Positions 1 through 12,800 of a stretch of 64,000 nt of DNA are shown one piece after another. Source of the stretch: Excoecaria cochinchinensis (taxonomy: Eukaryota; Streptophyta; Magnoliopsida; Malpighiales; Euphorbiaceae); contig CANTUQ010000055.1 of assembly GCA_947683425.1 (NCBI GenBank), forward strand, positions 2,654,001 to 2,718,000, read 5' to 3'. The position numbers and the translations under genes were made by a program. Within the stretch, counting starts at the first letter, position 1; each line of letters begins with the position of its first letter. The notes beneath the pieces were generated by a model. The model saw only the letters and a list, made by a program, of their open reading frames with translations, ran no database searches and was not told where the DNA came from.

Positions 1-2119
1 CATTATCATATTCACAATATAAGCAATTTACAAATACACACATACTTTTCTGATTACACCGATACAGGATATACAAGAATTCATGTGAAACATATTCATT
101 TAATCTTGTTAAAAACATCTCAACATATAGAATACACATATATACATATAAACACATAGCCTGATTAGTCTGGTATAAACCTAAGAAGTGGATACGGTCA
201 TTTGGATACTGATAGGACACAATATCCCAAGCATATAGAGACATGAGTCTCAAACATGTAATTTTCATATAGAGACCGAGGTCTCGCTTTATTTCCATAT
301 AGACCAAACATGGTCGAAACAAGGATCCAAACGGACCCGCATATAACATGTTTATCATATAGCAGCTGCACACACACTCTGACCTAAGTAAGCGCTTACT
401 TATCCACTACTATGACTTATACAGGCTTATAACTCAACTCAACAATTCATATAACAAATCATGAGAATCTCAATAAATACTTGCTTATAAATCATGTATA
501 CTTGTATAATAATCAACTTCAGAACATTTAAATATATTCAATTATCAAACACAGGAGGTAGGAAGAACCTAAAACCCACATTGGAATAACCATATTCATG
601 TGAATTATAAACATATAAATCATGTATAATAATATTATTATTCATGTATTCAAAACCCAATATTATGCAATTATTAAAATACAATCATATTTTAAAACTA
701 ATTATTCATCAACAGTGTAAAAACAACTAAAAATCAGAAGTTAAAACTTTGTTTTAGGAAAACAAAACAGCAGTCAGAGGCAGGTCACGTCGTGACCTTC
801 AGTCACGTCACGTGACACCGGCTTCACGCGAGTCAGGCAAAAGAGCAAGACAAGAAAGCAAGGCAAAAGCAGGCGAGGCAGGGCAGTCACGGCGTGACCA
901 ACCATCACGCGACGTGATGCCTGCTTCACGTGAGCGCCAGGCAAAACGCAAGGTAGTCACGGCGTGATGCCGCTTCACACGACGTGACCTTCTGCAAAGA
1001 AGGAGTCACGGCGTGAAGCTGCTTCGCCTCGTGACCTTCAGCCGAGAAGGGGGTCACGGCGTGACCACCAGTCACGTCACGTGACCTTCTCCTCACAAAA
1101 CTTCATCTTCTCCAAACTTCCAATTTTCCAGAAATCCAAACCCAGAAAAAAAAAAACGTGAAAAACCAGATAATTGTAAAACAGAGTACAATCAAAACTC
1201 AAATCCCCATTTTGTCTAAAACTCTTTTTCATGCAATAATCATTCAAATGCGTACCTTTAGGCCTTCTGAGCACAATTATTAGACTCACAGTACAAATCA
1301 CATATTATCACAATTCAATCAGAAGCTGAAACCAGGAAATCACCATCCCAGAATTTTACATCCACATACAAGCATCAACAACTCATTTGCATACTTCTCT
1401 ACTGAATTCAGTTATACACATTACAAATCTCATATACTATAATAAACACACAACAGGTAATCATAGTAGAACAGTAGCTAGAATTCAAAACAAGAAATGA
1501 CAGACACATTCCCAAACCTGTTGAAGTCCAAAAAGAACGACCACTGTATGCTCAATCCACTACCTTGCCCTTTCCCTTCTCCCTTCTTTTATCCTCAGAG
1601 GCTTGCAAATAAATAAAATCACAATCAAAAACCCATAACAGATCCTCTATAAACCCACACGGAAAGAAGAACCACATGAAACCACAAGTCACTTACCTTC
1701 TGAAGCTTCAAAACCTAAAACCCAAGCTCTCTAAACAGATGATCATACACATGCAATGGGGAAAAGAACAGAAAATGGAGAGGAAGGAGATGGCCAACGT
1801 GAGAGAGAGCAAAAGAGAGAAACCCAAATGTTCAGTTTTCCAGGAACCAAAACATTTCAAACTCTCCTTTCCCTCACCCACGTGCCCATACACTCACCTC
1901 ATCCACCTGGCACACATGCACAGTGACACAAATCACTTAATGCCCTTTTACCAATTGCTCCAGCCAAATTACCTTTAAGTCACCAAAATAAAATCTACCA
2001 TTTAATTACTTTAATTCCTTTGCAATTTAATCCTCTTCTCCACTTGAATATTACCAAATTAGCCTTATTTATCCAATTAAAATTCTAATTTCCAAATAAG
2101 CCACTTGTGGGGTGTGACA
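1..2119 (-). repeat. Element A 3' LTR, truncated by window start
   Basis: It aligns base for base with 4037-6153 and ends on the plus strand with GTGGGGTGTGACA at 2119. It contains a GC-rich inverted-repeat island (785-1085) built from GTCACG/CGTGAC words. Small frames inside it are matched in the other LTR and look like LTR sequence, not genes. Confidence 0.93.
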
Positions 2120-2140
2120 ACTCACCCCTCCTTAAGAAAA
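2120..2140 (-). other. Element A polypurine tract and pol-tail remnant
   Basis: Directly inside the 3' LTR the minus strand reads AAGGAGGGGTGAGTTG, a good plus-strand primer site. Just upstream, 2140-2160, is the sequence coding the usual Tekay pol tail (AATTTCGAGGACGAAATTTT), now out of frame with gag. This places the deletion that removed pol between gag and the last few pol codons. Confidence 0.8.
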
Positions 2141-3445
2141 TTTCGTCCTCGAAATTTCCTTGCTTACCGAATACAACTCAAATACCAAAACCAAATCGAA
2201 ACAAAACTGAACATGTAAACACTTACCCGAAGGACCCGCTGCACCCGTCGCATCTCTAGCAATCATAGCATAACCTCTAAACTGATTATGATCCTCAGTA
2301 GCACCAGGTCGCTGCACGGTTTCTGATGGTGCTCTCGGAGCTCGACTTCCTTCACGATTGCTTTGAATAACATTGGATTTCTTACTCTCTTGCTGATGCT
2401 GGTCCACTTGTCGATCGGGGCAAAAGGCAAACCGATGCTCCATACTTCCGCACTTAAAACAAGCGCCAGTAATCTTCCGACATGTACCCCAATGGTACCT
2501 ATGACAGTGCTCACATTCTGGTGCTCGATTTCCTTTACTACCATGTGGGGCTACACTCTCTCTTTGTGAAGGCATCTGAACACTCCCTCTAGATCCTTGC
2601 TCCACGGGTGTACCCTTTGCTTTCTTAACATTCACATTTCCCCCTTCTGGTGCTCTTCTCTTCTGTGCCATCTTCTGCTTAATCTCTTCTGATTCCTCTA
2701 ACCTCATTGCTGCAGCCACAATCTGATAATACCCAACTGGCTGCAAAACAATCATCGCAGACAAAGGGCCTCTGAATACCTCACGCAATCCCTCTAAGAA
2801 GTGCCTACATCTGAACTCATCTGTCAACAATTGCTCAGGCACATACTTACTTAACCTATTGAACTCCTTGTCGTACTCACTCACTGTCATTCCTCTCTGC
2901 TTCAAGCTAATGAACTCTCTCCACTTAGCTTCTTGATATGCTTTTGTGATATATTTTTGCTCAAACTCTTGCTTAAAGAAGTCCCAAGTCAACTCGGCTG
3001 GTCGCTGAGGATTTCGCATCACTAATTCCCACCAATCATATGCTGGTCCCTGAAGTAACGAAACTGCACAAGAAGCTCTCTGATCTGCGGGACATCTAAT
3101 CTCTTGCAAAATCCTACCCACTCTCTTCAACCAAAACTCAGCTATATCGGACTCATCTAAAGCAGTCCCATGAAAATCCTCTGCTCCTCTTTTTCTTAAC
3201 AACTCAGTGGGAGCCTTAGGTGCAGTCAACCTATCCACCACTTGTAATAATCCCTGAACTAACGCTGGATCAAAAGCAATACCTCTATTTGCACCCTCAG
3301 CTGGTGCAGGTTCCCGCTCATGTCTATCCTGTCTAACTGGATCATCTCTTCTAACTGGATTCTCTCTAGGACCCCCATTATAACTGCTCATAGTGTCGCC
3401 CATATACTCACTTGGATCCGACTCCATATAGACACTACAAAACAA
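2132..3445 (-). CDS. gag: Gag polyprotein of element A (437 aa)
   Basis: Capsid and nucleocapsid protein that packages element RNA into virus-like particles in the cytoplasm. The retrotransposon-gag domain lies around residues 100-245 (motifs YDWWELV, FKQEFEQKY, SVSEYDKEF-like, FRCRHFLEGL). A CCHC knuckle follows near residues 340-353 (CFKCGSMEHRFAFC, spacing 2-4-4), preceded by a Cys/His patch CEHCHRYHWGTC. The last about 30 residues, after GPSG, look like read-through into former pol or UTR sequence and end in the PPT area. A splice-donor-like GGTAAGT sits at that transition. The first Met lies close to the PBS; the Met of MSSYNGG a few codons later is an alternative start. No frameshift or stop interrupts it, which is notable in an element lacking everything else. 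The frame is certain; the family call rests on domain recognition. Confidence 0.88.
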   Translation of the reverse strand: MFCSVYMESDPSEYMGDTMSSYNGGPRENPVRRDDPVRQDRHEREPAPAEGANRGIAFDPALVQGLLQVVDRLTAPKAPTELLRKRGAEDFHGTALDESDIAEFWLKRVGRILQEIRCPADQRASCAVSLLQGPAYDWWELVMRNPQRPAELTWDFFKQEFEQKYITKAYQEAKWREFISLKQRGMTVSEYDKEFNRLSKYVPEQLLTDEFRCRHFLEGLREVFRGPLSAMIVLQPVGYYQIVAAAMRLEESEEIKQKMAQKRRAPEGGNVNVKKAKGTPVEQGSRGSVQMPSQRESVAPHGSKGNRAPECEHCHRYHWGTCRKITGACFKCGSMEHRFAFCPDRQVDQHQQESKKSNVIQSNREGSRAPRAPSETVQRPGATEDHNQFRGYAMIARDATGAAGPSGKCLHVQFCFDLVLVFELYSVSKEISRTKFS

Positions 3446-3542
3446 AAGACATCTGCATTAGGCCACTAAACAAAACTGACTCTCATGCATAGACTCGACT
3501 CTATACTCAAACAATCACAACATAACCCAGAACCACCAAACC

Positions 3543-3559
3543 TGGGCTCTGATACCAAG
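3543..3559 (-). other. Element A primer binding site (initiator Met tRNA)
   Basis: The minus strand reads TGGTATCAGAGCCCAGG beginning one base inside the LTR. TGGTATCAGAGC is the standard plant initiator-Met PBS. It fixes the element orientation as minus. Confidence 0.9.
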
Positions 3560-3944
3560 CTGTAACACCCCGCCATCCCCGTTGGAAGGATACCGGAGTG
3601 CCACGCGGGCAAACACATATAATCATATACATTTACACTTGTATAAATAAATAAAAGAAAATCAAAATAAATTTTAAGAAACTTTTAATCATTTGATCAG
3701 AAAATTCCTGTAACATATATATATATATATATCAAATCAGTATCGTTTTTTTACAAAAAGGGCTCGTATGCAAATACAAAAAGAATACTTGTTCCTTTAC
3801 AAAAGATTCACTTTGCTAATTACAAGCCATATACAAAATCAATTATAGCGGAAGACTTCCAAAAAAAAATAAAACAACTTCATCCAAATAGACTCCTAGT
3901 GGCCGACCTGCAGATATCCGACTCTGAACTGCACTCGCCACCTG

Positions 3945-3982
3945 CACGGGAAAAGAAGCCCGTGCTAAGCGATAACGCTTAG
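3945..3982 (-). other. Conserved double hairpin of Tekay-type LTRs (element A copy)
   Basis: Two adjacent stems: CACGGG/CCCGTG, then CTAAGCG-ATAA-CGCTTAG. The same pair occurs in I, D and J at about the same distance (about 400 bases) from the LTR 3' end. See findings. Confidence 0.75.
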
Positions 3983-4819
3983 TGGGGAGGAACAAAACAA
4001 AATAACAATATACAAATACAATATAGTATCTCAACACATTATCATATTCACAATATAAGCAATTTACAAATACACACATACTTTTCTGATTACACCGATA
4101 CAGGATATACAAGAATTCATGTGAAACATATTCATTTAATCTTGTTAAAAACATCTCAACATATAGAATACACATATATACATATAAACACATAGCCTGA
4201 TTAGTCTGGTATAAACCTAAGAAGTGGATACGGTCATTTGGATACTGATAGGACACAATATCCCAAGCATATAGAGACATGAGTCTCAAACATGTAATTT
4301 TCATATAGAGACCGAGGTCTCGCTTTATTTCCATATAGACCAAACATGGTCGAAACAAGGATCCAAACGGACCCGCATATAACATGTTTATCATATAGCA
4401 GCTGCACACACACTCTGACCTAAGTAAGCGCTTACTTATCCACTACTATGACTTATACAGGCTTATAACTCAACTCAACAATTCATATAACAAATCATGA
4501 GAATCTCAATAAATACTAGCTTATAAATCATGTATACTTGTATAATAATCAACTTCAGAACATTTAAATATATTCAATTATCAAACACAGGAGGTAGGAA
4601 GAACCTAAAACCCACATTGGAATAACCATATTCATGTGAATTATAAACATATAAATCATGTATAATAATATTATTATTCATGTATTCAAAACCCAATATT
4701 ATGCAATTATTAAAATACAATCATATTTTAAAACTAATTATTCATCAACAGTGTAAAAACAACTAAAAATCAGAAGTTAAAACTTTGTTTTAGGAAAACA
4801 AAACAGCAGTCAGAGGCAG

Positions 4820-5122
4820 GTCACGTCGTGACCTTCAGTCACGTCACGTGACACCGGCTTCACGTGAGTCAGGCAAAAGAGCAAGACAAGAAAGCAAGGC
4901 AAAAGCAGGCGAGGCAGGGCAGTCACGGCGTGACCAACCATCACGCGACGTGATGCCTGCTTCACGTGAGCGCCAGGCAAAACGCAAGGTAGTCACGGCG
5001 TGATGCCGCTTCACGCGACGTGACCTTCTGCAAAGAAGGAGTCACGGCGTGAAGCTGCTTCGCCTCGTGACCTTCAGCCGAGAAGGGGGTCACGGCGTGA
5101 CCACCAGTCACGTCACGTGACC
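4820..5122 (-). repeat. GC-rich inverted-repeat island in element A LTR
   Basis: About ten copies of GTCACG, GGCGTGAC, TCACGTCACGTGA and relatives alternate in both orientations inside AT-rich LTR sequence. The same island lies at 785-1085 in the partner LTR. Confidence 0.85.
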
Positions 5123-6153
5123 TTCTCCTCACAAAACTTCATCTTCTCCAAACTTCCAATTTTCCAGAAATCCAAACCCAGAAAAAAAAATGTGAAAAAC
5201 CAGATAATTGTAAAACAGAGTACAATCAAAACTCAAATCCCCATTTTGTCTAAAACTCTTTTTCATGCAATAATCATTCAAATGCGTACCTTTAGGCCTT
5301 CTGAGCACAATTATTAGACTCACAGTACAAATCACATATTATCACAATTCAATCAGAAGCTGAAACCAGGAAATCACCATCCCAGAATTTTACATCCACA
5401 TACAAGCATCAACAACTCATTTGCATACTTCTCTACTGAATTCAGTTATACACATTACAAATCTCATATACTATAATAAACACACAACAGGTAATCATAG
5501 TAGAACAGTAGCTAGAATTCAAAACAAGAAATGACAGACACATTCCCAAACCTGTTGAAGTCCAAAAAGAACGACCACTGTATGCTCAATCCACTACCTT
5601 GCCCTTTCCCTTCTCCCTTCTTTTATCCTCAGAGGCTTGCAAATAAATAAAATCACAATCAAAAACCCATAACAGATCCTCTATAAACCCACACGGAAAG
5701 AAGAACCACATGAAACCACAAGTCACTTACCTTCTGAAGCTTCAAAACCTAAAACCCAAGCTCTCTAAACAGATGATCATACACATGCAATGGGGAAAAG
5801 AACAGAAAATGGAGAGGAAGGAGATGGCCAACGTGAGAGAGAGCAAAAGAGAGAAACCCAAATGTTCAGTTTTCCAGGAACCAAAACATTTCAAACTCTC
5901 CTTTCCCTCACCCACGTGCCCATACACTCACCTCATCCACCTGGCACACATGCACAGTGACACAAATCACTTAATGCCCTTTTACCAATTGCTCCAGCCA
6001 AATTACCTTTAAGTCACCAAAATAAAATCTACCATTTAATTACTTTAATTCCTTTGCAATTTAATCCTCTTCTCCACTTGAATATTACCAAATTAGCCTT
6101 ATTTATCCAATTAAAATTCTAATTTCCAAATAAGCCACTTGTGGGGTGTGACA

Positions 6154-6887
6154 TGGATCAACACATTTAAGGTATTCACAAGCATAATCATTCATAGGCC
6201 AAATATCATAATTCACACAAAATAGAACAATTAGCAAGTGTTCAGAACTTGTAATTCTGTCGCGCTAGCTACAGACCTCAACATACCCTTCTATCTCGCT
6301 CGAGACAAAAGTCGTGCACGCGATAGGACATAAAAATGCTTCTAGCACGCTCGTGATAGAACACGATCTAACAATTCTGTCCTATGGAGCGCTCTATCAT
6401 ACTCGTGACCCTTGTTACGCTCATGACAGAGCCTAAGCTATATGTTCAAAACTCCTACTTCACTTTCCTCATTTCAAGCACTTTCCTATATTCACATACA
6501 TAACTTCTAAAACCAACCAAAACACCAATTTCACCCCACAGGGCATTCTAACCAAATGATCAACTATGTTTTAACTTCCCAAAGGCTCAAACTTAAAAAC
6601 ATTTGGACTTAAAACCAAGGAGTTATGGCAAAAGGAACACAACAGCTCCAAAAGCTCTCCTACAAATTTTTAGCTACACATATGAGCAATTTTAAAGACC
6701 TTAAAGTCCTCAAACCAAAAGGGCCACTTCTTTAACAATTACAGAAACAGACTTAGGATTCTAATCTAATTGACCTCACACATATTAGAGTTGCAAAACT
6801 CATCTTGTAACACAAACAACTTAAACAGGACAAACAACTTAAATAGCTCAAACCGACCTCAAACTAGTTTTACACTGTTAACCTCAT
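6154..6887 (-). repeat. Element B 3' LTR, first fragment
   Basis: Sequence between the insertions of A and C. It contains a decayed island of TCGCGCTAGC/GCTCATGAC words (6258-6440). It continues after C at 22719, because the C target duplication CTCAT lies at 6883-6887 and 22714-22718. It has no coding potential. Confidence 0.6.
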
Positions 6888-8935
6888 TGTAGGCACCGTG
6901 TCCCGGAGCGGTCCAAATCAGAGATTACCCTATGATGAAATCAGTATCCGAGCCTGTACAAACGGTTTGGATTCGGAGGTTTTAGTCCCATGCTCTATGA
7001 GAAATGAGTCTTTTCACTTTTTGTAGGCAGAGGGGGAAAAACGGGAATTTTTGAGTCAAAAAGTATGTTTTCCTTGACAGACGGCCAGCCCGTCTGTGGG
7101 AGGCAAGCCCGTCGCTCAGGGTCACAGATGGCCTATGGTTTTTTTCGATGCCCGTCGGATGGATCCGCTTCTTCCGGAGCACGCCAGCTGATTTCCCGGA
7201 GCATGCAACCTCTTCGACGCCCGTCGGTGGAAATGGTAGGGCCGTCGGATGAATCCTTATGTCAGAAGGATTCTTCCGACGCCCGTCTCCACATTCGATG
7301 CCCGTCGGTCATGCCTGGCTTTTAAAAGCTTCGGATTTCTTCCTAAAAAGGATTCCAAAAATTTTCAAAAGGGAAAACTCAGCAAAATTTCAAGCGCGTT
7401 TTCTCTCTCTTCCAGCAAACACACACATCAAGAAATTTCTTTTAATTTAAGGATTAAGCCGTTAAAAAGGAACTAACTAATTAGTTTTCTTCGAGCTTTT
7501 GATTCCAAAGTCAATCTCTTTGAAGGGTTAAGAAGGAAACAATCTATTTTCCTCTTTCCTGACCTTTCATTTCGTTTCTCATGGAACGTGCGGGACTCTA
7601 ATCGACACCAAGAATCTCATTAAAACATTAACTGAGGATAAATATTCCGGACTTATTCTCCGTATTATTTCATCTTTATTCTTTATTTTTGCTGTTCTTT
7701 TGGCCTTTTGCTTTCACTTTTCTTTATTTTGATTCTCTTCATCTCATTTTGTGATAAAATTTTTTGCTTTGAAAAGAGAGTTCTTTACTGTTTATTTTCG
7801 GAGACAGTGCTGACCGACGGGTCATCTACTTCACCGACGCCTGTCGGTCACCTCACTCACAGACGCCCTCTCTCTTGAGTGGGCGACGGGATATGTTGGT
7901 CACTTTGACTGACGCCCGTCCGTCACTAGACAGACGGCCGCCGCTGGTTCCTGTCTCCATGTTTTCAAATCTTTCCTATCTCTCTCAAGTCTTTTGACTT
8001 TATTTATGTTGAGCTATCATATATTGACATCTTTTAACCTTCTGTGAGCATATATTGATTTTCTTGGATTATCCTGAGCTCGAGGGGCGATCTACCATGC
8101 TCAGAGGATTTCGTCTGGTTTAGTTTTCTAACCTTCTTGGTTATTTCATTTATTTATTTATTCATTAATTATTTTATGCACATGACTATACCCTTTTTGT
8201 ATCCCGTTAAATATAAAAATTGATTAATGTTTTATATTTAATAAAGAGAGGTTTCCATAAACATAAGGACCCAATGTCCTATTTTTATCCAATTAAAATC
8301 CTCACAATATAAATATCCATTTTGATAATGATGCATGCGAGGACCAAAGTCCTTAAAATAATCAATGCCCCAATTTGTGTATGTATCGCACATTTATAAA
8401 AGGGAGTTGTATTCTGCTCCTTGTATTATTGTAACTTATTGCTTTCACTATTTATTTGTACATTTACCGCTTTCCAAAATGTGAATAAATGCGCCTTTTA
8501 ATCAATTGCATCGTGTGGAGAGAGAGCGAATTAATGATAATTAAAATTTGATCATAAAATAATCGAGGTAGAAATAGATGAGAAGTCCCGAACCCATCTC
8601 TGGTCTTTGGGCTCAAAGCGGCGAGAGGTTTACCCTCCAAGATACCTCTTGTGTCACGAGATTTTGGCGTTAATCCTAGGCTCCTTAGGGTGAGAGGTTC
8701 ACCCTCCAAGACCCCTTTGGTTGGCCCAAAATGGATACTAAGCGCAGTCTTAGGCTCTCCGAGGCGAGAGAAACTTTCTCAATGTTCTATTGGGTGGCGA
8801 CTCCATGAAACCTCCTTGTTGCCCAATATAGATGCACTTGCAATTTATTGCAAGCTGTTAGCGGACCCTCAATTGCCCGATCGCCGTCAAGCGGGCAGTC
8901 ATAGGGGCGGTCGAGGGATTCTGGCGCGCGTCACA
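6888..8935 (+). repeat. Element C 5' LTR (2048 bp)
   Basis: Contains islands of CCCGTCGG/CCGACG words at 7070-7310 and 7800-7945. The TATA position (7320-7327) reads TTTAAAAG, whereas the 3' LTR has TATAAAAG at 21088-21095, so the 5' copy seems to have lost a consensus base. An AT-rich stretch with TTTATTTATTTATT lies near 8148-8165. Confidence 0.92.
7301..7327 (+). promoter_or_regulatory. LTR core promoter of element C (mutated TATA in 5' copy)
   Basis: The box CCCGTCGGTCATG (7301-7313) lies 19 bases before TTTAAAAG. The 3' LTR equivalent at 21068-21095 has an intact TATAAAAG. Pyrimidine-rich leader sequence with CTCTCTCTTCC follows about 80 bases downstream. Confidence 0.6.
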
Positions 8936-8954
8936 TGGCAACTCCACTGGGGAC
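8936..8954 (+). other. Element C primer binding site
   Basis: TGGCAACTCCACTGGGGAC starts immediately after the LTR. Element K has the same site with G for A at position 5. This PBS type is characteristic of Tat/Ogre elements, usually attributed to tRNA-Arg; the tRNA match was not checked. Confidence 0.85.
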
Positions 8955-9848
8955 TTATGGTTCGAGATTTCGATTTGAAAATACCTCGTTTAACATATAT
9001 GATCAAAGTTTAATTCATAAATTCGCTTTTTCTCATTTGCATTTGCATCCCATTAGAGCCTTAGAATATGCTAGTTTGGTCCCTCTATTAGCCCCGGTGC
9101 GTTCCTGAAGCACGACCCTATTTTCACTCAATTTAGGGAAGTGTTAAGGATAATCACCAGCCCAAGCCTCATACCTCAATGGTATATCAAAATGATGACC
9201 CGATCGGTCATTATGCTCATGATGAGCTAGACCTGTCGGCAGGGATCATGCTTGGGTAGCCCTAAAGTAACATCTCCCTTGTCCAAAGCTCATGTAATGG
9301 CCGTAGCTACTTTCCACAGGTGATATGAACCGTAATTCTATGCTTGTTGTATGGATCCTCATGTATTGGGTGAGTCCAGATGTCTTGCTTGGCAACCTAG
9401 CCCAAGGCTTTCATGCCCCGACAGGGCCATGTCGATATTTTTGGAATGTCCAAATACATGATGATCATTATCCGTTCGCTTGTACATTAGCATAGGAGTG
9501 TCATGCTGCCGACTTTTTGCCGTACAACATGCATGTCCACTGGGTCCCCTGCTGACCCTTGGGCTAATCTCGCCTAGGAAAGAGACTGCGCGACCACGTG
9601 TGTGGGAGAAATAAGGGTGGAAGGACCTACTTGCTTGCTTGTGTTTTGTGGGTGTTGCATATCACGACCACGCATTGCATCTGCATTCCATGCATCATAT
9701 CTAACGCCTTGTCCCTGCAACCATCATAGATCTGCCCAGGTGGACTAGATCGCATACAAGACGATTGATCCGAGTTCCTGCATCTGAATTGCCAGGTAGA
9801 GAGGGCCTTTTAGAGATCTTACCGGAAGTCAGCTGTACCGTATCTGAG
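8955..9848 (+). other. Element C 5' leader
   Basis: Non-coding leader between PBS and gag. Long stretches match the leader of K at 62713-63315, for example the blocks around ATGTATTGGGTGAGTCCAGA and CATGTCGA. This is stronger conservation than expected for plain non-coding sequence and may reflect packaging or dimerisation signals. K has an acceptor-like TTTTTGCATTTCAG just before the gag region, so leader splicing is possible. Confidence 0.6.
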
Positions 9849-12800
9849 ATGGCAAACTCACCTAGGGGAGATGATGCCACCAGGGCTATGATTGCAGAAG
9901 AAGTGGGCCGACGGTTTGAGGAATTTGAGGGCAGAATGATGAACATGATAACCGCTTTGGCACAAGATAATGCTCCGCAGAATCCACCACTTCCTCCTGT
10001 CGTGAGATAGAATGAGCGAGAAGAGGAAAGAGCTAAGAGTCAAGAAGAGCCTTTTCGGCCGCCACCAATAGAGCTGAGGTCGGTAGCTTCGGGAGGACAG
10101 AGAAGAAGACCAGTGCTGAGGGTAGATGATGACAGGGATGACGAAGATGACAAAATGAGTTCTGTATCTGAGAGAGGGAAGGCACCCCAAACTGATGAGT
10201 TTATTCTGAAGAAGATGGAAGAGAGGTTTGAAGCCATGGCCCGTATGCTGAGTAGAGGTCAGGGAATGAACCCGGAGGATAAGGAACTGGAGGGAGAAGA
10301 TTCCTTACAATTTCAAGATGCTTGACGTGCCAAAATTTGACGGTACCTCTGACCCGATGGCCCATGCTTGAAGCAATACTCTCTGGTCATGAAAGGGACC
10401 ACTTTGTCTAAGAGGCAGAAGGTGGAGTACTTTTGCTTGAGTCTGACTGGCCCTGCCATCGATTGGTACCATAGCCTCAATCGTCGAACTAAGGAAGATT
10501 GGGATCTACTCACAGAGGAAATCTTGAGGCAATACGATTGCAACACCATAATGGAGGTGACTCTCAAAGATCTTGAATTGCTCCAGCAGAAGGCCAGGGA
10601 ATCTTTTCACGACTATCTCACCCGCTGGCAGAATAGGGTAATGGAAATGCGAAGAAAACAAAACACCTAAGACCAGATCCGCCTGTTTATCAAGAACGCA
10701 AGCCCGTATTTGAAGGATGGTTTGAAAATGAAAGGGTTGAAGGATTGGGAATCTCTGAAAGACATAGCCATTGAGGCAGAGGGAGAGTTCTTAGCTCGGA
10801 AAGCTAACAATGACAATTTTGCAAAAAGGACTAATACCGGTCAAGGAACCAGTAGGCCAACTGGTCCCAGTGGTAGCACTAGAAGAACAGTTGAGGTGTC
10901 TGCTACTGACGCGACTACCCCGAGGAAGTTTTCAAACTTAGGAAGACCACTGTCTTGGGTCTTAAGAAGGTTGATGAAAGAAGGAAAGTTGCAACCTTTG
11001 GCTCCTAGGCCTGCTATGATGCAAGGGAAGCAAGGTCAAAAGGACAATAAATACTGTGCATTTCATCAGCACACAGGCCATCTAACAGACAAGTGTAAGG
11101 CCCTGAGGCACTCTATTGAAGATCTGATTGATGACAAGCAGATTTTCAACCCAGAGAAGAGGGAAGACAAGAAGAAGCCTGGTTATAATGCCGTGCCACC
11201 ACCAGTGTTTATAGTTGGATCCAGCTTGCCAGAATGGTACGTGCTATAGGATTTATACGGGAGCGAGAGTATTGCTGTTGTTTGTTCTGAGGATGGAGAG
11301 GAAAGAGCAGTAGTGGCAACCATTGATTGTTGGTCAAGCAGTGAGAGCGGTGGAGAGGCCGAAGAGGGAGGACAGATGAACTCTGACTTGTGGAGATCTG
11401 ATGAGGATAAAGAAGAAGTAGGGGCTGTGACAAGAAGTGGGAGAGTGGTCCCTGAGATTACGAGGGTACCGGAACCAGCGCAACCATCAACGGAAAAGGA
11501 GGCAGAGGAGAGCCAGATTGTTAAGCAGTTGAAAAAGACCGCAGCTCAAATATCCATCTGGGATCTTTTAAGACAGTCCCCTTCTCACAGGCAGAAAGTG
11601 GTAGAGGCTTTGACTGAGTCCACTGTTGCCACCACAATTTCCCCATCAGAACTTCTGGGTTTAGTTAAAGGAGGATCGGCCGAGAGATTGGTTTTTTTCA
11701 ATGCCGACCTGCCAGTCGAGGGCCGCGATCATAACCGACCTCTGTACATCAAAGCACAGATTAACGACAAGCACACCGCTTGAGTTATGGTAGATGATGG
11801 ATCTTCTATCAATGTTTGCCCTCTGATAGCCCTTCAGGATTTTGGATTGAGTGAGGATATGCTCCGAGAATCAGACTTGACAATTACAGCCTATGATGAT
11901 TCAGGAAGGCACGCCTCGGGAACATTCAAGACCCTGGTCAAGACGAGACCAATTGAGGTAGAAGTAGAGTTTGTGGTTCTGACCATCCCAGCTAATTTCT
12001 CAGCCCTGCTTGGGAGGCCTTGGTTTCACAGATTAGGAGGAGTACCATCCAAGCTCCACCAAATGATAAAGTTCCCGCATGAGGGGAGGTGATAACTATT
12101 AAGGCAGCCAGAGAGAATCAGGTGTCAGCTCTTGAAATTGCTAGTCAGCTCTTGAAATTGCTAATCAGCCCTTCAGCGGCTTCCACGTGTCAATGATAGG
12201 AGAAGAACACGGCTCAGTAGATAACCCAACTGTGGTTAACATGATGAAAAAGATGCACTATCTCCCTGGGGCTGGTTTGGGCAGAAACTCTCAGGGGCTG
12301 CAGACTATAGTCACCACTCAAGGCCAGAAGAACCGGAAGGGTCTGGGGTACAGAGGCGGTTTTGGCAAGAAGAGGACGGTAGATAAGATCCCTCACATTT
12401 CCGAAAGCTTTGTGCCCGCATCCTCAGTATGCGCTTATACTGGTGAAGATGAGCCGCAGTGGGTGAATGGGAGAATTGTCCCCGGATTTGAGATCTTCAA
12501 CGATGTATTTGACTGGGATGTCGGGGTTATCAAGACCGCTGAGAACTTCTGGGATGAAGAGGTCATGACTCAGTGCATTGCTTGGGACAGATGCGAGCCC
12601 GAAGAGGTTGTCACCGAGAAGATGTTGTTTGCCAGGCCGAAAGGGAAAGAGAGGATGGCAGAAATAGAACTGAAGATGGGGGATTTAAAGATTTCCTCGG
12701 ACATACCTGAAGGGCCTCTGCTGAATTAGGAAGCCAATGAGCAAGCTGCAGCAGCATCAACCTCTAGGGAGGCAGAAGAAGACTCTAGCTTAGATTGTCT

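Larger units (their letters stand above)
1..6153 (-). mobile_element. Element A: Tekay-like gag-only LTR retrotransposon (left end outside window)
   Basis: Two near-identical LTRs flank only 1441 bases of internal sequence. Read on the minus strand the order is 5' LTR (3561-6153), PBS, gag, PPT, 3' LTR (1-2119, cut by the window edge). LTR ends are TGTCACACCCC and GGGGTGTTACA. The gag zinc knuckle, the initiator-Met PBS and a pol-tail remnant before the PPT indicate a Tekay/Del type, by my reading. There is no protease, RT or integrase, so this is a gag-only (TR-GAG type) derivative that depends on proteins supplied in trans. By eye the two LTR copies differ at about four substitutions plus a poly-A length over 2.1 kb, so insertion was recent. 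The base after 6153 starts the presumed target duplication TGGAT; its partner is off-window. Confidence 0.9.
3561..6153 (-). repeat. Element A 5' LTR (2593 bp)
   Basis: It runs from TGTAACACCCCGCC to GGGGTGTGACA on the plus strand. Contents include a TA microsatellite at 3714-3732, a conserved double hairpin at 3945-3982, and a GC palindromic island at 4820-5122. Pyrimidine-rich sequence in sense orientation near 5740-5900 resembles a transcribed leader. I see no clear TATA box. Confidence 0.92.

Noticed and set aside
3843..4409. 188-aa minus frame in LTR A
   Set aside because: LTR sequence; the related LTR I keeps only a short piece, and it covers the hairpin and non-coding parts.
8936..8954. 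Possible tRNA gene fragments at the primer binding sites
   Set aside because: Only 17-19 bases match a tRNA 3' end, as expected for a PBS; no cloverleaf.
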